12,079 nucleotides of DNA, taken from the NCBI GenBank assembly GCA_023432075.1, contig JAEYVD010000879.1, positions 1 to 12,079 of the forward strand, written 5' to 3'. Both the position numbers and the translations under genes were made by a program. The notes under the pieces were generated by a model. That model was not told the origin of the DNA, made no database searches, and saw nothing but the letters and a program-made list of their open reading frames with translations. Shown one piece after another: positions 1 to 7,708 of the stretch; position 1 is the stretch's first letter; each line of letters opens with the position of its first letter. This DNA is from Pseudomonadota bacterium (GTDB taxonomy: Bacteria > Pseudomonadota > Gammaproteobacteria > Burkholderiales > Burkholderiaceae_B).

Positions 1-6
1 GCAAGC

Positions 7-12
7 TACAAT
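7..12 (+). promoter_or_regulatory. Probable -10 box of the tRNA-Leu promoter
   Basis: TACAAT lies 17 bases before the first base of the tRNA and is followed by a GC-rich stretch typical of stable-RNA discriminators. The -35 box would lie outside the window, so only half of the promoter is visible. Confidence 0.5.
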
Positions 13-29
13 AGCGGGCTTGGCCTATT

Positions 30-116
30 GCGAAGGTGGCGAAATTGGTAGACGCACCAGGTTTAGGTCCTGACGCCGTAACAGGTGTAGGGGTTCGAGT
101 CCCCTCCTTCGCACCA
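30..116 (+). tRNA. tRNA-Leu, anticodon UAG
   Basis: The gene folds as a class II tRNA. The 5' arm GCGAAGG pairs with CCTTCGC near the 3' end, and the CCA end is encoded at 114-116. The D-arm region GGCGAAATTGGTAGACGC matches bacterial tRNA-Leu. The anticodon loop TTTAGGT (62-68) places TAG at 64-66, which reads CUN leucine codons. A short variable arm precedes the T-loop GGTTCGAGTCC. The outermost pair of the anticodon stem (C57 with A) is a mismatch in my reading. The tRNA stands alone, with no second tRNA before the next gene. Confidence 0.97.
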
Positions 117-395
117 TCAAACTTCCCACGTTTTCAGTGATTTAGGTTTCAGACCTATCATTTCAGGGATATTTGGCCAGATCTTCCGGCTCTCCCCCTT
201 TTCCCCGGAGCCGTCTTCCGTCTTGCCGCCGTCCGCGAATCTGCACCCGGTACTGACGGTTATCGCGCGCCACTGAACCTGGCCCCACTGCGGGCCTTGT
301 TGCGACGCGCGCATGTTTCGCGTTGAGCAGCCCGCCGCCTCAGGTGCCACCGCTGCACCCGCCCAACTTCCGACCCGTTCGTGAAAGAGCACGAC
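117..395. other. Non-coding stretch between tRNA-Leu and the BLUF-EAL gene
   Basis: I find no convincing gene in this 279-bp stretch. The only local structure is a small hairpin, TAGGT (143-147) with ACCTA (153-157) around a 5-base loop. It has no T-run after it, so it is at best a weak end for the tRNA transcript. No clear sigma-70 promoter for the downstream gene stands out. Confidence 0.5.
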
Positions 396-1616
396 ATGCT
401 ATCCACACTGATATACCGCAGCCGTGCTGTCGGAACCATGAATGCGCAGGATCTGACCGATCTCTTGACGCCCGCCCGAGCGCGCAATGCCGCATTGGAC
501 GTGACCGGCATCCTGCTTTTTGACGGGGTGCATTTTGTGCAATTGCTCGAAGGCCCCGATGAAGCGGTATCCCGGCTGTTCGATACGATTCGGCGCGATG
601 ATGCCCATAAGAACGTGGTGCTGCTGATGCGGGACCAGGGCCCGGCGCGCCGATTCGGCGGGGATGCGATGGCCGTGCTCGACCTGCGCGAACTCCATCC
701 GCAAGAGGTGGCCTCGCGCATTCTGGCCAAGATGACCGTTTCGGCTCGACTGGCGCGCAGAGACGACCGGGTCGTGAAGATTCTTGGCTGGTATGCCGCC
801 GCGCGGGGGACCGACCATATCGTCGAAGGCGAGGATCCGGCCCACTGGCGGTTTGCGGCAAGCGGCGCCGCCCCAGTCCAGGAAGATCCCGCGGCGCCCG
901 CCCGGGCGTATCCGTTTGCGCTGCAACCCATCGTCGATCCCATGCGGCGCGAGGTCACATCCTTCGAATTTCTGATCCGCGGCCAATCCGGAGAATCCCC
1001 CGAACAAATGTTCGCCAGTCTGGATCCCGCCGCGCGTTATCGCGTTGACCTGGAATCGAAAGCCTCGGCATTCGAACTGGCGCGGCGGTTGGGGCTGGCC
1101 AACGTGAAGCTGTCGGTCAATCTGCTGCCCATGTCGCTGATCGAAGCCCCTTCAGCGGTCAGCCGCCTGGTGGATCAGATTGCGGCCTGCGAGCTCTCGC
1201 CGCAGCACGTAATCGTGGAAATCACCGAACAGGAAGCCATCGAGCGCCCGCTCGCCTTCAGTGACGCCATCGCGCGGCTGCGCCGTGCGGGCATCGGTGT
1301 CGCGATCGATGATTTCGGGGCAGGGTTCGCGGGCCTGTCGCTGCTGGCCGAATTCCAGCCGGACAAGCTCAAGATCGACCGGCAGCTCATCCAGAACATT
1401 CATCTGGACGGGCCCCGGCAGGCGATCGTGTGCGGCATTGCGCGCGCTTGCAGCGCAATGGGCATCACGCCCGTTGCAGAGGGCGTGGAGCGAGTAGAGG
1501 AATGGTGCTGGCTCCAGGCGGCCGGAATTGAACGCTTCCAGGGCTATTTGTTCGCAAAGCCCGCGCTGAACGGGGTGCCCGACGTACGTTGGCCCGAACG
1601 CGTTCATCCAGGTTGA
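396..1616 (+). CDS. BLUF-EAL blue-light receptor / cyclic-di-GMP phosphodiesterase
   Basis: This 406-residue protein joins an N-terminal BLUF flavin photosensor (about 3-95) to a C-terminal EAL domain (about 170-400), the layout of Klebsiella BlrP1 and E. coli YcgF/BluF. BLUF residues are present: Tyr7, Asn31 and Gln49 in FVQLLEG, plus Met92. The tryptophan often found two residues before that methionine is Asp90. EAL residues: E191 in EFL (instead of EAL), N242, E275 in EITE, D305-D306 in DDFG, K326 in KIDR, E362 in AEGVE, and QGYLFAKP near the end. The metal and catalytic set therefore looks complete, and activity on c-di-GMP is predicted. ATG 396 is chosen over GTG 381 because BLUF domains begin right at this methionine and GAAAGAG (383-389) gives a ribosome site. 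It is convergent with the next gene, 24 bp apart. Confidence 0.92.
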   Translation: MLSTLIYRSRAVGTMNAQDLTDLLTPARARNAALDVTGILLFDGVHFVQLLEGPDEAVSRLFDTIRRDDAHKNVVLLMRDQGPARRFGGDAMAVLDLRELHPQEVASRILAKMTVSARLARRDDRVVKILGWYAAARGTDHIVEGEDPAHWRFAASGAAPVQEDPAAPARAYPFALQPIVDPMRREVTSFEFLIRGQSGESPEQMFASLDPAARYRVDLESKASAFELARRLGLANVKLSVNLLPMSLIEAPSAVSRLVDQIAACELSPQHVIVEITEQEAIERPLAFSDAIARLRRAGIGVAIDDFGAGFAGLSLLAEFQPDKLKIDRQLIQNIHLDGPRQAIVCGIARACSAMGITPVAEGVERVEEWCWLQAAGIERFQGYLFAKPALNGVPDVRWPERVHPG

Positions 1617-1640
1617 CGCCTTCCGGTCATTGGTTTGGGG

Positions 1641-2192
1641 TCACGCCCGCACTTGCCGCTTGGCCGCCTTCGGCAGCCAGGCAGTAAACCAGGCCGCGGC
1701 AGCGAGCGCCGCCAGGATGACGACCGTGCCTGCGGTGGCGGTGAACGCCGGCACGTACATCATCGCCAGATCCGCGAGAACGATGACCATGAACGCACCT
1801 GCCCATGCCCAGGCGATCCGATCCGCCGTGCGCCGGAACGCGGGCAGGGCGGCAACTTCGGGCGACACGCGTTCCTTTGCGTACTGAAGCGTGAAGGGCC
1901 GGCCGGCAAAGATCGACCCCAGCACGATGGCCAGGAGGCCCGCGTCCACCAGCAGGCGCACGCTCAGCAAAGAGGGGCTGAATCCGGCGACGCGCGTGGC
2001 GAAGGCGAGTGCGCCGAACAGGATCAGCGAGCCCACTTCGAGCGTTTTGGGCGAAGCATGAAGAATGAACCGGTCCCGTATCACCAGAAGGGCGGAGACG
2101 GCCGTGGCCGCCACGAGAGCCGCGTGCGTGCCGATGCGGTGTTCCAGCAAGGCAAAGGCGATGAAGGGAACAAATGCGAGCAGCAGTTTCAC
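1641..2192 (-). CDS. Small multi-pass inner-membrane protein of unknown function
   Basis: The 183-residue protein is mostly hydrophobic, with five or six predicted membrane helices: about residues 2-17, 22-40, 50-68, 75-98, 130-155 and 158-176. A polar loop between helices four and five contains RPFTLQYAKERVSPEV. A basic tail (KAAKRQVRA) suggests a cytoplasmic C-terminus. The start is GTG at 2192, because GGAGG (2203-2199) sits six bases upstream. Longer readings back to 2345 add only a basic, non-conserved-looking stretch and are not used. The length, the Lys-Leu-Leu...Pro start and the pattern of helices recall septation protein A (YciB), but I cannot align them convincingly. It is divergent from aqpZ. 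Confidence 0.75.
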   Translation of the reverse strand: MKLLLAFVPFIAFALLEHRIGTHAALVAATAVSALLVIRDRFILHASPKTLEVGSLILFGALAFATRVAGFSPSLLSVRLLVDAGLLAIVLGSIFAGRPFTLQYAKERVSPEVAALPAFRRTADRIAWAWAGAFMVIVLADLAMMYVPAFTATAGTVVILAALAAAAWFTAWLPKAAKRQVRA

Positions 2193-2222
2193 GGTGTTCC
2201 TCCGTCGAGGGCGAGCCGCTGA

Positions 2223-2252
2223 AACATAGCACTCGCCGTTTTTTGCCGTCAA
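2223..2252 (-). promoter_or_regulatory. Sigma-70 promoter for the 1641-2192 membrane protein
   Basis: On the minus strand TTGACG (2252-2247) and TATGTT (2228-2223) are separated by 18 bp. TGC directly before the -10 box makes it an extended -10. The predicted transcript begins near 2216, giving a leader of about 24 bases that includes the strong GGAGG site. Confidence 0.65.
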
Positions 2253-2370
2253 CGAGCGGGGATGTCGGGACACTGAAAATCGTTCCTCGCATCGCCCATC
2301 TGCACGATCGCACGTCGCGCGCCGACGGGCTATTTTGACCACCACCTATGCGCCCGCCGCGCCGGGCATA

Positions 2371-2398
2371 CAAGAATCGTCAAGATTATCAATTCTTG
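2371..2398. repeat. Inverted repeat upstream of aqpZ, possible operator
   Basis: CAAGAAT (2371-2377) and ATTCTTG (2392-2398) are perfect inverted copies with a 14-bp AT-rich spacer. Their centres are 21 bp apart, two helical turns, which suits a dimeric regulator. The repeat ends 57 bp before the aqpZ start. A stem-loop in RNA is the alternative reading. I could not place a convincing aqpZ promoter. Confidence 0.45.
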
Positions 2399-2455
2399 AA
2401 TGTTGCCTTCCGCGCATGCCGATACCTTAAGGGCTTTCGATATCGAGGAGTGGTC

Positions 2456-3169
2456 ATGTATTCACTACCCAAGCGTTGCGGCGCGGAGTTCTTTGGCACC
2501 TTCTGGCTCGTGCTGGGCGGATGCGGCGCGGCGGTGCTGGCGGCCGGATTTCCCCAATTGGGCATTGGATTCGCGGGCGTGGCGCTGGCCTTCGGCCTGA
2601 CCGTCCTGACGATGGTGTTTGCGGTGGGTCACATCTCCGGGGGGCACTTCAATCCCGCCGTCACGGTGGGACTGGTGGCAGGCGGGCGCTTTCCCGCCAA
2701 GGAAATCCTGCCGTACGTCATCGTCCAGGTGCTGGGCGCGATTGCAGCAGCGGCCGTCCTGGCGTGCATTGCAAACGGCAAGCTGGGCTTTGACTTGCGG
2801 GCAAGCCATTTTGCCGCCAATGGTTATGGCGCCTATTCACCGGGCAAATACACATTGCTGTCCGCGCTGGTGACCGAAGTGGTGCTGACCGCCGGCTTTA
2901 TCTTCGTGATTCTTGGGGCCACCAGCCGGCGTGCGCCCGCGGGCTTTGCGGCCATTCCCATCGGCTTTGCGCTGACGCTCATCCACCTCATCAGCATCCC
3001 GGTCACCAACACGTCGGTGAATCCCGCGCGCTCGACGGGGCCCGCACTCTTTGTCGGGGGCTGGGCGCTGGAGCAGTTGTGGCTATTCTGGGTGGCCCCC
3101 ATCTTGGGCGCGATCATCGGCGCGGTGGCGTACCGGCTGGTCAGCGACCCGGCGCTCGAGCGGGCCTGA
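2456..3169 (+). CDS. aqpZ: Aquaporin Z water channel
   Basis: The 237-residue protein closely matches E. coli AqpZ (231 residues) along its whole length. It has six membrane helices and two half-helix loops carrying N66-P-A in GGHFNPAV and N189-P-A-R in SVNPARS. The selectivity-filter residues Phe46, His177, Thr186 and Arg192 match E. coli F43, H174, T183 and R189. This predicts a water-specific pore rather than a glycerol channel, working in fast osmotic water flux across the inner membrane. ATG 2456 is supported by GAGGAG (2445-2450), five bases upstream. An in-frame ATG at 2348 would add about 36 residues absent from the family and is rejected. The gene is divergent from the membrane protein at 1641-2192. 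Confidence 0.97.
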   Translation: MYSLPKRCGAEFFGTFWLVLGGCGAAVLAAGFPQLGIGFAGVALAFGLTVLTMVFAVGHISGGHFNPAVTVGLVAGGRFPAKEILPYVIVQVLGAIAAAAVLACIANGKLGFDLRASHFAANGYGAYSPGKYTLLSALVTEVVLTAGFIFVILGATSRRAPAGFAAIPIGFALTLIHLISIPVTNTSVNPARSTGPALFVGGWALEQLWLFWVAPILGAIIGAVAYRLVSDPALERA

Positions 3170-3195
3170 CAAGCCCGATCCGCAACGCCCGCGTG

Positions 3196-3221
3196 TTTTC
3201 CGGCCCGTGCTGGCCGGAAAA
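3196..3221 (+). terminator. Stem-loop after aqpZ, possible transcript end
   Basis: TTTTCCGGCC (3196-3205) and GGCCGGAAAA (3212-3221) form a perfect 10-bp stem around a 6-base loop, 26 bp after the aqpZ stop. No T-run follows on either strand, so it is not a standard intrinsic terminator. It may instead protect the 3' end of the aqpZ message. Confidence 0.4.
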
Positions 3222-3246
3222 TGGGGCCGGGCAGATGGATGCCGCA

Positions 3247-4162
<916 letters not shown>

Positions 4163-4193
4163 CACTGGCGCGGTCATGCCGCGGACGCCAAGC

Positions 4194-4202
4194 TGTTATA
4201 CG
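4194..4202 (+). promoter_or_regulatory. Possible extended -10 promoter before the 4231 gene
   Basis: TG-T-TATACG at 4194-4202 fits an extended -10 box. No -35 box is evident at the right distance. The predicted start near 4209 falls inside the left arm of the inverted repeat at 4203-4232. The nine bases GCTGTTATA recur exactly in the promoter near 11985. Confidence 0.4.
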
Positions 4203-4232
4203 ATCCAGGCCACACATTAGGGAGGCCTGGAT
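4203..4232. repeat. Perfect 9-bp inverted repeat covering the start codon of the 4231 gene
   Basis: ATCCAGGCC (4203-4211) and GGCCTGGAT (4224-4232) are exact inverted copies with a 12-base spacer. The right arm takes in the end of the Shine-Dalgarno sequence GGAGG (4221-4225) and the first two bases of the ATG. In a transcript reading through from kdsA this hairpin would hide the start. As DNA it could be an operator over a start site near 4209. Confidence 0.6.
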
Positions 4233-4539
4233 GTCTTTGTATGTGATCGTCGCCGTACGCAAAGAGGCCGTCAGCGGCCATATCGCCTACGTGCGCTGGG
4301 GGCAGGCCGTGCGCGGCGTTCCCGGGTGGATCTCGGAGCCCACCACGGCGGCGGCCTCTGAAGTCATTGAGATCCTGAAGGAAGGCGCCGAGGTCGAGAC
4401 GGCGATCAGCGTGGACGGCCTGACCGTTGCTTCGCGCGCGGTGCGCGTGCTGGTCGATGACCGTGGCCGAGAGCATCTCGCGTCCGTGCCGGCGCCCAGT
4501 TCCACCCTGCACACGCTGTTCGACCTGCCGGAATTCTGA
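4231..4539 (+). CDS. Small protein of unknown function, DUF3892-like
   Basis: The 102-residue protein is soluble, with no signal peptide or membrane helix. It begins MSLYVIVAVRKEAVSGHI and ends in a phrase like HTLFDLPEF, and the middle has EILKEGAEVETAI. This order (VxxVRK start, a helix ending near GxxVxT, a strand with a regular DxxG turn, a closing LPxF) resembles the DUF3892 family, which has no known role. I hold that match loosely. ATG 4231 follows GGAGG (4221-4225) by five bases. It starts 68 bp after kdsA in the same direction, so co-transcription is possible, but an extended -10 box and an inverted repeat lie in the gap. It is convergent with the acetyltransferase gene, 14 bp away. 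Confidence 0.75.
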   Translation: MSLYVIVAVRKEAVSGHIAYVRWGQAVRGVPGWISEPTTAAASEVIEILKEGAEVETAISVDGLTVASRAVRVLVDDRGREHLASVPAPSSTLHTLFDLPEF

Positions 4540-4553
4540 CCGGCCCCGCTGCC

Positions 4554-5039
4554 TTAGCGGCGGCCTTCGGCGAAATTGCGCAACGCGTCGCCGGCCATCC
4601 GATAGCGCACCCATTCGTCCTGGGGCAGGGCGCCAATGGATTGATAGAAATCGATGGCGGGCTGGTTCCAGTCCAGCACGCTCCATTCCAGCCGCCCGCA
4701 ATCGTTGGCCACGGCCTCGCGCGCCAGGTGGCGCAGCAGATCGCGTCCCGCGCCAATGCCACGGTGCTCGGGCGTGACGTACAGATCCTCCAGGTAGATG
4801 CCGTTCTTTCCAAGCCAGGTGGAGTAGCTGTAGAAATACACGGCGTAGCCGATGGCCTTGCCGTCCACCAGGCACATCAAGGCGCGTGCCGGCGCGCCTT
4901 CGGCAAACAAGGTGCGCTCGACATCTTCGGTGCTGGCGATCACCTCGTGGGCGGCGCGTTCGTAGATGGCCAGTTCGGTGATGAAGGCATGGATCTGGGC
5001 CGCGTCGGAAGGCAAGGCCGGGCGAATTTCGATATTCAC
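4554..5039 (-). CDS. GNAT acetyltransferase of the spermidine/spermine N1-acetyltransferase (SSAT) type
   Basis: The 161-residue protein is a single GNAT domain that transfers acetyl from acetyl-CoA to an amine. It opens with IEIRPALPSDAAQI, has YERAAHEV in the early helix, then YLEDLYVTPEHRGIGAG, where RGIGAG is the acetyl-CoA pyrophosphate loop. The later motif LEWSVLDWNQPAIDFYQSIGA matches the diamine/polyamine acetyltransferase group, including human SAT1 (EWNEPSINFYKRRGA). The substrate is probably a polyamine or related primary amine, but bacterial members vary and this is inferred. The start is GTG at 5039, with AGGAAA about seven bases upstream on the minus strand. It is divergent from pqiB, 161 bp apart. 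Confidence 0.88.
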   Translation of the reverse strand: MNIEIRPALPSDAAQIHAFITELAIYERAAHEVIASTEDVERTLFAEGAPARALMCLVDGKAIGYAVYFYSYSTWLGKNGIYLEDLYVTPEHRGIGAGRDLLRHLAREAVANDCGRLEWSVLDWNQPAIDFYQSIGALPQDEWVRYRMAGDALRNFAEGRR

Positions 5040-5200
5040 TGAGATTTCCTGTTTGCTGGGATGGCTATCCTACTCTTTCTTTGCGCGGCGGGCATGCGCA
5101 GTCGTCGGGATTACCCTTGTTGCGCGCCGAGCCTGCCAGCGCGACGCTTTAACGGGATTGCACCCAGAGTCCGGACGCGTGCTCACGAAGGATGCCTTCA

Positions 5201-6850
5201 ATGCCCGAGACTGCTCCTGCCGCCGCTCAACAGCCCCCGCCGGCCCGCCGTGGCCGCCGCATTTCCTGGATCTGGCTGGTGCCGATCATCGCGGCGTTGG
5301 GCGGCTTGCTGCTCGTGCTGAAGGTCTGGATGGATGCCGGTCCGCAGGCCTCGATCAGCTTCCAGACGGCTGAAGGACTTGAGGCCGGCAAGACGCAGGT
5401 CCGCTACAAGGAAGTGAACGTCGGCCTTGTGGAGCGCGTGGCGCTCAACGCAGACCGGACTGGCGTGGTTGCGACGGTGCGGCTCAACAAGGACGCGGCG
5501 GGCCTGCTGCAAGAGGGCACTTTGTTTTGGGTGGTGCGGCCCCGGCTCACCCTCAGTGGCGTATCCGGCTTGGGCACCTTGCTGTCCGGGGCATACATCG
5601 GCCTGGATCCGGCTGGCCTGCATGGCAGGGCCGATCCCGGCAAGGCCACCAAATTCGCGTTCGTCGGCCTGGAGGTCCCGCCCGAGGTGACGCAGGACCG
5701 GCCCGGCAAGCGCTTCACGCTCAAAGGCCACGACCTGGGATCGCTCGATATCGGGTCCCCGGTCTATTACCGGCGGATCGCGGTGGGACAGGTCGTGAGC
5801 TACCGGTTGGACAGCACCGGCAAGGGGGTGGACATACAGGTGTTCGTGGATGCTCCGAACGATGCCTACGTCAACGAAGGCACGCGCTTCTGGAACGCCA
5901 GCGGGGTGGATTTTTCGGTGGATGCCAGAGGTCTGGAAGTGCGGTCGCAGTCGCTGCTGTCGGTGATCGTGGGCGGCGTCGCTTTCGATTCGATCGAGGC
6001 CCGCCATCATGCCGCGGCCAAGCCGGACGCCTCGTTCGTCATTTACGCCTCGGAAACCGCTGCACGGGCGCAGCCGGATGGCGTGCCGTTGCATATCCGC
6101 ATGCGGTTTGACCAGTCCGTGCGGGGGCTGTCCGTCGGTGCCCCGATCGATGCGTTTGGCGCGTCGGTCGGGCAAGTCGACGCCATCGGGCTGGAACTGG
6201 ACCGGACCACCAATCAGTTCTATGCGTTGGTGGATGCCACCCTGTATCCGGAGCGGCTGGGCGCGAAGACGTTCGAAGAGATCCGCGAGTATTCCGGATC
6301 GTCGCTGGAACATCCCAGCGGCAAGCTGATGGCGGCCATGATCGAGCAGGGACTGCGTGCGCAATTGCGCATCGGCAACCTGCTGACGGGCCAGTTGTAC
6401 ATTGCGATGGCGGTGTTTCCGGATGCCTCGCCCGTCACGTTCAAAATGGAAGAGGCGCCCTTCATTCCCACGGTGCCGAACAACCTGGATCAGCTGCAAC
6501 TGCAACTGAACGCCATCCTGACCAAGATCGAAAAGATCCCGCTGGAAGGCTTGGGCGCCGAACTCGGCAACCTCCTGCAGGGCACCTCCAGGCTGGTCAA
6601 GCGGTTGGACACGCAGCTTGCGCCTGAAGCGTCCGCGATGCTGCGCCAGGCCAGCCGATCCCTGGGCGCCGTGGGCGGGCTGCTGAGTCCCGATGCGGGC
6701 TTGCCGGTCAACACGGGCGTGTTGCTGCAGGAACTGGCCCGCACGGCACGGTCGTTGCGCGAGTTGGCCGATTACCTCCAAGCCCATCCGGGGTCGCTGT
6801 TGCGAGGGCGCGCGCCGGATCCGGTGACGGGGCGGGCGCCAGCTCGTTAA
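5201..6850 (+). CDS. pqiB: Intermembrane transport protein PqiB, three MCE domains
   Basis: The 549-residue protein matches E. coli PqiB (546) in length and order. A proline-rich cytoplasmic tail and basic RRGRR precede one membrane anchor (about 23-43, WIWLVPIIAALGGLLLVLKV). Three MCE domains follow: near 48-135 (begins ISFQTAEGLEAGKTQVRYKE), 166-255 (FTLKGHDLGSLDIGSPVYYR) and 294-385 (IRMRFDQSVRGLSVGAPID). From about 425 to 530 a long helical, leucine-rich stretch would form the needle that crosses the periplasm. In E. coli, PqiB hexamers act with PqiA and PqiC in lipid traffic between membranes. ATG 5201 follows GAAGGA (5187-5192); an in-frame ATG at 5192 lacks a ribosome site. Neither pqiA nor pqiC is adjacent. 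Confidence 0.93.
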   Translation: MPETAPAAAQQPPPARRGRRISWIWLVPIIAALGGLLLVLKVWMDAGPQASISFQTAEGLEAGKTQVRYKEVNVGLVERVALNADRTGVVATVRLNKDAAGLLQEGTLFWVVRPRLTLSGVSGLGTLLSGAYIGLDPAGLHGRADPGKATKFAFVGLEVPPEVTQDRPGKRFTLKGHDLGSLDIGSPVYYRRIAVGQVVSYRLDSTGKGVDIQVFVDAPNDAYVNEGTRFWNASGVDFSVDARGLEVRSQSLLSVIVGGVAFDSIEARHHAAAKPDASFVIYASETAARAQPDGVPLHIRMRFDQSVRGLSVGAPIDAFGASVGQVDAIGLELDRTTNQFYALVDATLYPERLGAKTFEEIREYSGSSLEHPSGKLMAAMIEQGLRAQLRIGNLLTGQLYIAMAVFPDASPVTFKMEEAPFIPTVPNNLDQLQLQLNAILTKIEKIPLEGLGAELGNLLQGTSRLVKRLDTQLAPEASAMLRQASRSLGAVGGLLSPDAGLPVNTGVLLQELARTARSLRELADYLQAHPGSLLRGRAPDPVTGRAPAR

Positions 6851-6950
6851 ATGTCGCCGCGTTCATCAGGCACGACACTTGCTGCACGCAGCACCGGGGG
6901 CGCCTGACGAAAGCGGATCGAGCGGCGCCGCGTAAGAGGGGAGACTTAGC

Positions 6951-7208
6951 ATGGACCATAGTGAAATGATGGCGCGCATGATCACCTTGCCGGTGGCGCC
7001 GGGCAGGTTTGACGGCTGGGATGGCGTGCTTTCCACCTTGGCCGACTGCCTGTTGCAAGTGCAGGGCAAGCTATCGGACGCCGACGTGAAGCGGTTTCTG
7101 GATGTCGGCGCGCTGGTGTATCGCACCTGCTGTCAGGACGAAGCGCGCCAGCGCTGGACGGCCGAGGAGCTGGCGGCCTATCACCGCAAGGCGCCTGTCG
7201 ACGCCTGA
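6951..7208 (+). CDS. Small hypothetical protein (85 residues)
   Basis: I do not recognise this protein. It is short, probably all-helical and soluble, with no signal or membrane segment. It has a methionine-rich start (MDHSEMMARM), three cysteines (one in ADCLLQ, a pair in RTCCQDE) and a C-terminal WTAEELAAYHR. ATG 6951 is backed by AGAGGGGAG (6935-6943), a strong ribosome site. It follows pqiB by 100 bp in the same direction and could share its message, but it is far too short for PqiC (about 190 residues, lipoprotein signal) and has no lipobox. It is convergent with the 7234-7542 gene, 25 bp away. Confidence 0.7.
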   Translation: MDHSEMMARMITLPVAPGRFDGWDGVLSTLADCLLQVQGKLSDADVKRFLDVGALVYRTCCQDEARQRWTAEELAAYHRKAPVDA

Positions 7209-7227
7209 GGCGCGCGCTTCTCGCGCC
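7209..7227. terminator. Weak hairpin between two convergent genes
   Basis: GGCGCG (7209-7214) and CGCGCC (7222-7227) form a 6-bp GC stem with a 7-base loop in the 25-bp gap between the two stop codons. It has no T-run on either strand, so a role as a two-way transcript end is only suggested by its place. Confidence 0.3.
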
Positions 7228-7233
7228 GCCGGG

Positions 7234-7542
7234 TCAGAAAAGACACTGTCTCAGCGCAAAAGTCCGTCCGAAGGCGCGGACTTCGTCGCCGTCCACGGAC
7301 GCCGACACATCCCAATGCTCACCGCGCGTGACCAGGATGGACTGGCTGGAAAAGGCATGCCGCAGCGCAAACTGCCAGAAAGCGCCTTCCGACCCCTCGG
7401 GCGCCAGATCGTGGGGGCCGATCTGCAGGCGCGTCGGCCGGGGCGTGGCGCCCAATGACCATTTCAGGGCAATCACCAGGAACGCGAAACGCGCGGACGT
7501 CGTGGCGGGCTGGATGCATAGAACTCGGATCTTCTCGCTCAT
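7234..7542 (-). CDS. Small hypothetical protein (102 residues)
   Basis: I do not recognise this protein. It begins MSEKIRVLCIQPATTSARFA and reads as a compact alpha/beta protein with alternating hydrophobic and charged stretches. It has no signal peptide and one marginal hydrophobic run (FAFLVIALKWSLG). The C-terminal half (HWDVSASVDGDEVRAFG) looks like strand-rich structure. The start at 7542 is preceded by AGGG eight bases upstream. A longer reading into 7947 would run through the promoter and start of the Rid-family gene on the other strand and is rejected. It is divergent from that gene (166 bp) and convergent with the 85-residue gene. Confidence 0.6.
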   Translation of the reverse strand: MSEKIRVLCIQPATTSARFAFLVIALKWSLGATPRPTRLQIGPHDLAPEGSEGAFWQFALRHAFSSQSILVTRGEHWDVSASVDGDEVRAFGRTFALRQCLF

Positions 7543-7572
7543 GGCCGTGACCCTGGCTGAACAGACCAGCCC

Positions 7573-7581
7573 AGCGTAGCA
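7573..7581 (-). promoter_or_regulatory. Possible extended -10 promoter for the 7234-7542 gene
   Basis: On the minus strand TG-C-TACGCT (7581-7573) fits an extended -10 box, giving a start near 7566 and a leader of about 24 bases. No clear -35 box is seen. Confidence 0.3.
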
Positions 7582-7661
7582 AACGCCGTGCCGCGGCTCC
7601 ATACCGCGTTTGGTCGACTCGACGCGCGGCGGCGCCTGCGCTTCGTCGTGCAGGGCGCGGT

Positions 7662-7670
7662 TGCTAGAAT
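7662..7670 (+). promoter_or_regulatory. Extended -10 promoter of the Rid-family gene
   Basis: TG-C-TAGAAT (7662-7670) is a good extended -10 box. The best -35 candidate, TTCGTC (7642-7647, 17-bp spacer), is weak, which extended -10 promoters tolerate. The transcript would start near 7677, with a leader of about 32 bases carrying AGGAGA (7698-7703). Confidence 0.5.
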
Positions 7671-7708
7671 GGCCTGCCGTTCCACGCCAGACTGCACAGG
7701 AGAAGCCC

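Noticed and set aside
30..116. tRNA-Leu as an integration site for a mobile element
   Set aside because: There is no integrase nearby and I found no second copy of the tRNA 3' end in the window. The following genes look like ordinary chromosome.
381..395. GTG start for the BLUF-EAL gene
   Set aside because: It overlaps the likely ribosome site of ATG 396, and BLUF domains begin at the later methionine.
5198..6787. A 529-residue open frame on the minus strand opposite pqiB
   Set aside because: It lies wholly inside pqiB, which matches a known family from end to end. The translated antisense product is rich in Arg, Gln, His and Gly with no recognisable domain, as expected for the complement of GC-rich coding DNA.
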